From Spirochaetota bacterium (lineage in GTDB: Bacteria > Spirochaetota > B62-G9 > DRHN01): a stretch of 16,756 bases of DNA. The stretch's first letter is position 1. Each line of letters opens with the position of its first letter. The translations under genes and the position numbers were made by a program. The stretch lies in the NCBI GenBank assembly GCA_023136305.1, contig JAGLSF010000012.1, forward strand, positions 1-16,756, given 5' to 3'. Below, in pieces: positions 14,102 to 16,756 of this stretch. Under the pieces are notes generated by a model that was not told the DNA's origin, did no database searches, and saw only the letters and a list, made by a program, of their open reading frames with translations.

Positions 14102-14183
14102 GGAGGTATTATATAGATAGTCAACTCACTTTTGAATTCAGTTAACCTCGAAGATGATTCTTATTAAATTCATTATGATTACG

Positions 14184-16007
14184 ATGAAGAAACTCCGTTT
14201 ACTCATAGTTTCTCTCCTTTTCCTCCTCCTCCTTACACCCGTCGTGCTTTACGCTGACAGCAGAGCACTGACGCATTTCTCCATGGGATACTATTATCTG
14301 TACAACGATGAACTGGAATCTTCTCTCGATCAGTTTGAGTTGAGCCTTTTGTTTGAAAAAACCCCCCCCGCGCTTCTCTTCTCCGTACTTGCCGAGATTA
14401 CCAATATTCTCGACAATACCGAGGATGCCCTCCGGTATGCAAAAATGGCACTCCGTATCGAGCCGCAGGATGAATCTGCATTGCAGACGATTTCCCTCGT
14501 CTATATCAGTGCAAACCAATATGATGAGGCGGTCCCTTATCTCAATGAACTTCTGAAGAATAACCCCGACGATATTCAGGTGTTGCTCTACCTGGCAGAG
14601 GCCTACAACAACCTTGGAGATGATGATAAGCTGATTGATATATACAATCAGATGCTGAAGTATCACCCAAATTTTGTTGATGCGGCACTCAACCTGGGAT
14701 ACCTCTACACCAAGAGAGGGGCCTTTGGCCTCGCTGAAATTGAGTTTGAGCGTGTGCTGGAACTGGATCCGGGCAATGAAAAGGCCCTTTTCTATCTCAC
14801 CTATATTTACATCAGCGAGGGAAAAAACGATGAGGCGCTCGGTATGTTTCAGAGCCTCGATGACAAAGACCTCCTCAGTGAGGAAACGTTACAGGATTAT
14901 GCCCTGAATCTCTTCATCGAGGGCCAGGACCCAACGCCGGTACTGCGAAGAATAGAGGATTGGGGAAATGTGCTACCTGCGCTTCCGGGAGTCCGTCACT
15001 ACAGTGAAGGTAATCTGGAGGAAGCGCGAACTATTTTTACGGATGTGTTGTTCGAAGAACCGGACAACCTTGCCGCACTCAACGGACTCGTCAGAATTGC
15101 TGAACAGCAGGGACTATGGGATGCTGAGCTCAGGTGGCGTTTTAGATTGGCTGGGAGCTATTATCGGCTTGGACGCTATGAGAAGGCCGAAATGGAATCT
15201 CAGCAAGTCAGGCAGATGGACCCCGGGTTTCTCGAGAACAGGTATCTGCTCGGTGATATTTATGGATCACTCCGTGAAACAGAGAAAGCAATTGAGGAGT
15301 ATGAGTTTTACAGACGACATGCTGATGAACCCGGTGATATTCATATTAAACTGGGATTGGCCTATGATCAGATCGGAGATCATGAAGAGGCAATCGAGAA
15401 TTTCTCCCGGGCAACACAACTCTTCCCCGAAAATGATGAGCTCCTCTATTATCTGGGAATCGAGTATAGAATCATCATGGATTATGAGAGCACCATCGAG
15501 GTATTCAAGAGAGCGATACAGCTGAATGATCAGGATTCACGATATTTCTTTCATATCGGTGTTTCTTACGAACGGCTGGGAAGAATCGACGAAGCCATAG
15601 AAAATCTTGGCAGGTCAGTACAGCTCGACGACACTAGTGCTGCGGCACTCAATTATCTGGGATACCTGCTGGCCGATGGCGGCACTCGCCTGGAGGAGGC
15701 GCGTGTATTCATTGAAATGGCCCTTGCCATTGATCCCGAAAACGGCGCCTATCTCGATAGTATGGGATGGGTGCTCTACCGCCTCAAGGAGTATCATAAG
15801 GCCCGTGATTTTCTGGAAAACGCCGTACAGCTCATTGATGTAACTGAAGAGGAAAATTACGTCATCTATGAGCATCTGGGTGATGTCTACTATGAAATAG
15901 GCCTGTTTCAAGAAGCAATGAAGGCTTGGGAAGAAGCTCTCGAATTGAAATATCTGAGTGATATTCAGAGAAAAATCAACAATGTGCGTGGGGAATTAAT
16001 GGAATGA
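14184..16007 (+). CDS. Exported tetratricopeptide-repeat protein
   Basis: From ATG 14184 the 607-residue product starts with a typical signal peptide (MKKLRLLIVSLLFLLLLTP, cleavage probable after VVLYA), so it acts outside the cytoplasm, probably in the periplasm. The rest is a nearly continuous array of about a dozen TPR helix pairs with the usual spaced G, Y, A and P positions, for example LNYLGYLLAD, IEFERVLELDPGN and ALAIDPENGAYLDSMGWVLY. TPRs are protein-protein scaffolds. In-frame ATGs at 14154 and 14175 would give a longer N-terminus; none of the three has a clear RBS, and 14184 is preferred because it gives a normal signal peptide. An A6-C8 tract (14356-14369) lies early in the gene. 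The stop overlaps the next ATG (ATGA), coupling it to the lipoprotein gene and suggesting joint envelope assembly work. Confidence 0.88.
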   Translation: MKKLRLLIVSLLFLLLLTPVVLYADSRALTHFSMGYYYLYNDELESSLDQFELSLLFEKTPPALLFSVLAEITNILDNTEDALRYAKMALRIEPQDESALQTISLVYISANQYDEAVPYLNELLKNNPDDIQVLLYLAEAYNNLGDDDKLIDIYNQMLKYHPNFVDAALNLGYLYTKRGAFGLAEIEFERVLELDPGNEKALFYLTYIYISEGKNDEALGMFQSLDDKDLLSEETLQDYALNLFIEGQDPTPVLRRIEDWGNVLPALPGVRHYSEGNLEEARTIFTDVLFEEPDNLAALNGLVRIAEQQGLWDAELRWRFRLAGSYYRLGRYEKAEMESQQVRQMDPGFLENRYLLGDIYGSLRETEKAIEEYEFYRRHADEPGDIHIKLGLAYDQIGDHEEAIENFSRATQLFPENDELLYYLGIEYRIIMDYESTIEVFKRAIQLNDQDSRYFFHIGVSYERLGRIDEAIENLGRSVQLDDTSAAALNYLGYLLADGGTRLEEARVFIEMALAIDPENGAYLDSMGWVLYRLKEYHKARDFLENAVQLIDVTEEENYVIYEHLGDVYYEIGLFQEAMKAWEEALELKYLSDIQRKINNVRGELME

Positions 16008-16756
16008 GACGAGCCTGTTTACTTGTCCTGCTGCTTATCCCTCTGCTCTATTCCTGTGCAACGCGGATCGAAACAGTGCAGGAGGAAAGTGATGCTGATG
16101 TTTTGGTTGCAAAACTGAAGGAATACAACTCATCCATTCACGCAATAGAAGCTGCTGCTCTGCTCATGTACTCTGATGGGGACAAAACCTACAGCTTCAG
16201 GGTACAGGTAACCGTACACAACAACGGTGAGAATATGCGGCTCGATCTGTCGGATTTTGTATTCAAGAAACCGATACTCACCATCGTAAAAAATAATGAC
16301 AAGGTCACTGCTCTTTTGCATACACAGAAAAAGTACTATCTCACCACCTATGAGGATCTCAACATCGAAGAGCTGTCCGGCCTGAAGATACGAAAAGAGA
16401 TACTCCTGACTGCTCTTATGGGAAAGATATATGTGGATTCTGAGGGTGGTTCGGCGATAAGCCCTGATCCGGAAACACTCATCATCGAGACGGAGGAGTA
16501 TAGGGAGACTATTACATTCGACAATGATTGGCTACCACGCAGCGCTGAATACATAGTCGATTACGATGTGTACAGTATGACACTTAAATCCTTTACATCT
16601 ATCGAAGGCGTATATTTCCCAGGGAAAGTCACTCTCACAAACCTGAATCGCAAGCTCGAGGCAACATACAAAGAGGTGAGAGTCAATGGAACGATTGATG
16701 CTGGCCTTTTCCTGGTGGATGAAAAGAGCTTTCCCGGGTATACCCGGGAAAGCCTG
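16004..16756 (+). CDS. LolB/DUF4292-like lipoprotein (3' end beyond window)
   Basis: The frame starts at ATG 16004, overlapping the TPR stop, and stays open for 251 codons to the window edge. The N-terminus is a lipoprotein signal peptide with lipobox LYSC and the lipidated cysteine at residue 18. The remainder looks like a curved beta-sheet fold of the LolA/LolB/DUF4292 type. Strand-rich segments include YSFRVQVTVHNN, RLDLSDFVFKKPILTIV, KKYYLTTYEDLN and GKVTLTNLNRKLEATYKEV, with an internal helix (SGLKIRKEILLTALMG). LolB inserts lipoproteins into the outer membrane, so such a role is possible; the assignment is by pattern, not by a conserved catalytic motif. The length already reached is close to the usual family size, so the stop is probably only a few codons beyond the window. 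Confidence 0.6.
   Translation, partial: MRRACLLVLLLIPLLYSCATRIETVQEESDADVLVAKLKEYNSSIHAIEAAALLMYSDGDKTYSFRVQVTVHNNGENMRLDLSDFVFKKPILTIVKNNDKVTALLHTQKKYYLTTYEDLNIEELSGLKIRKEILLTALMGKIYVDSEGGSAISPDPETLIIETEEYRETITFDNDWLPRSAEYIVDYDVYSMTLKSFTSIEGVYFPGKVTLTNLNRKLEATYKEVRVNGTIDAGLFLVDEKSFPGYTRESL
16728..16753. terminator. Perfect 26-bp palindrome at the window end, possibly a terminator stem
   Basis: Bases 16728-16740 and 16741-16753 are exact reverse complements. As RNA this gives an 11-bp GC-rich stem (GCTTTCCCGGG with CCCGGGAAAGC) and a TATA loop. It lies in the open frame of the lipoprotein gene, close to where that protein should end. If T residues follow beyond base 16756, it would be an intrinsic terminator overlapping the 3' end of the gene; the window stops three bases after it. 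Confidence 0.45.

Overview
The window carries an ordinary bacterial chromosomal segment of about 50% GC with short intergenic gaps and several translationally coupled operons. The gene mix suggests a free-living or anaerobic member of the Spirochaetota: a PPi-dependent phosphofructokinase, a long-form SecA, a PaaK-ACT pair, REC-HATPase signalling, and periplasmic TPR plus lipoprotein genes. This assignment is an inference from gene content, not from a marker I could place. I see no rRNA, tRNA, CRISPR array or intact insertion sequence.

Layout. (1) 1-2944, plus strand: the 3' part of gatB, overlapped by a PaaK-type aryl-CoA ligase, then a tandem-ACT protein with a strong RBS. (2) 2976-4765, minus strand: a family 2 glycosyltransferase followed, with an ATGA overlap, by a response regulator carrying an RsbW-like ATPase domain. 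Upstream lies a near-consensus promoter and a 42-codon fragment resembling the start of an AlbA_2/Schlafen-type gene. (3) 5084-5812, plus: a CcdA-family thiol-disulfide membrane transporter whose first transmembrane segment, with its active-site cysteine, sits at the C-terminus, so the gene reads as a circular permutation. (4) 5824-8769, minus: secA, convergent with the ccdA-like gene and with a good promoter upstream. (5) 8782-9127: an intergenic stretch with a perfect 14-bp inverted repeat. (6) 9128-12613, plus: a three-gene overlapping operon of a beta-propeller-like lipoprotein, bifunctional NAD(P)HX repair enzyme (NnrE-NnrD), and a single-pass membrane protein of unknown function. (7) 12761-14050, plus: PPi-dependent phosphofructokinase. 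(8) 14184-16756, plus: an exported TPR protein overlapping a LolB/DUF4292-like lipoprotein that runs off the window end.

How the genes fit together. Most are housekeeping: charging of Gln-tRNA, protein export, NAD(P)HX repair and glycolysis. The envelope theme recurs: SecA, the thiol-reductant transporter, two lipoproteins, the exported TPR protein and a single-pass membrane protein. The most unusual object is the permuted ccdA-like gene. It keeps both catalytic cysteines, all six membrane segments and a topology in which every helix keeps its orientation, which argues for a functional permuted protein rather than a broken gene. Secondary points of interest are the truncated gene scar before the glycosyltransferase, a shared ACAGTAT-containing motif on both sides of the phosphofructokinase gene, and the inverted repeat between secA and the lipoprotein gene.
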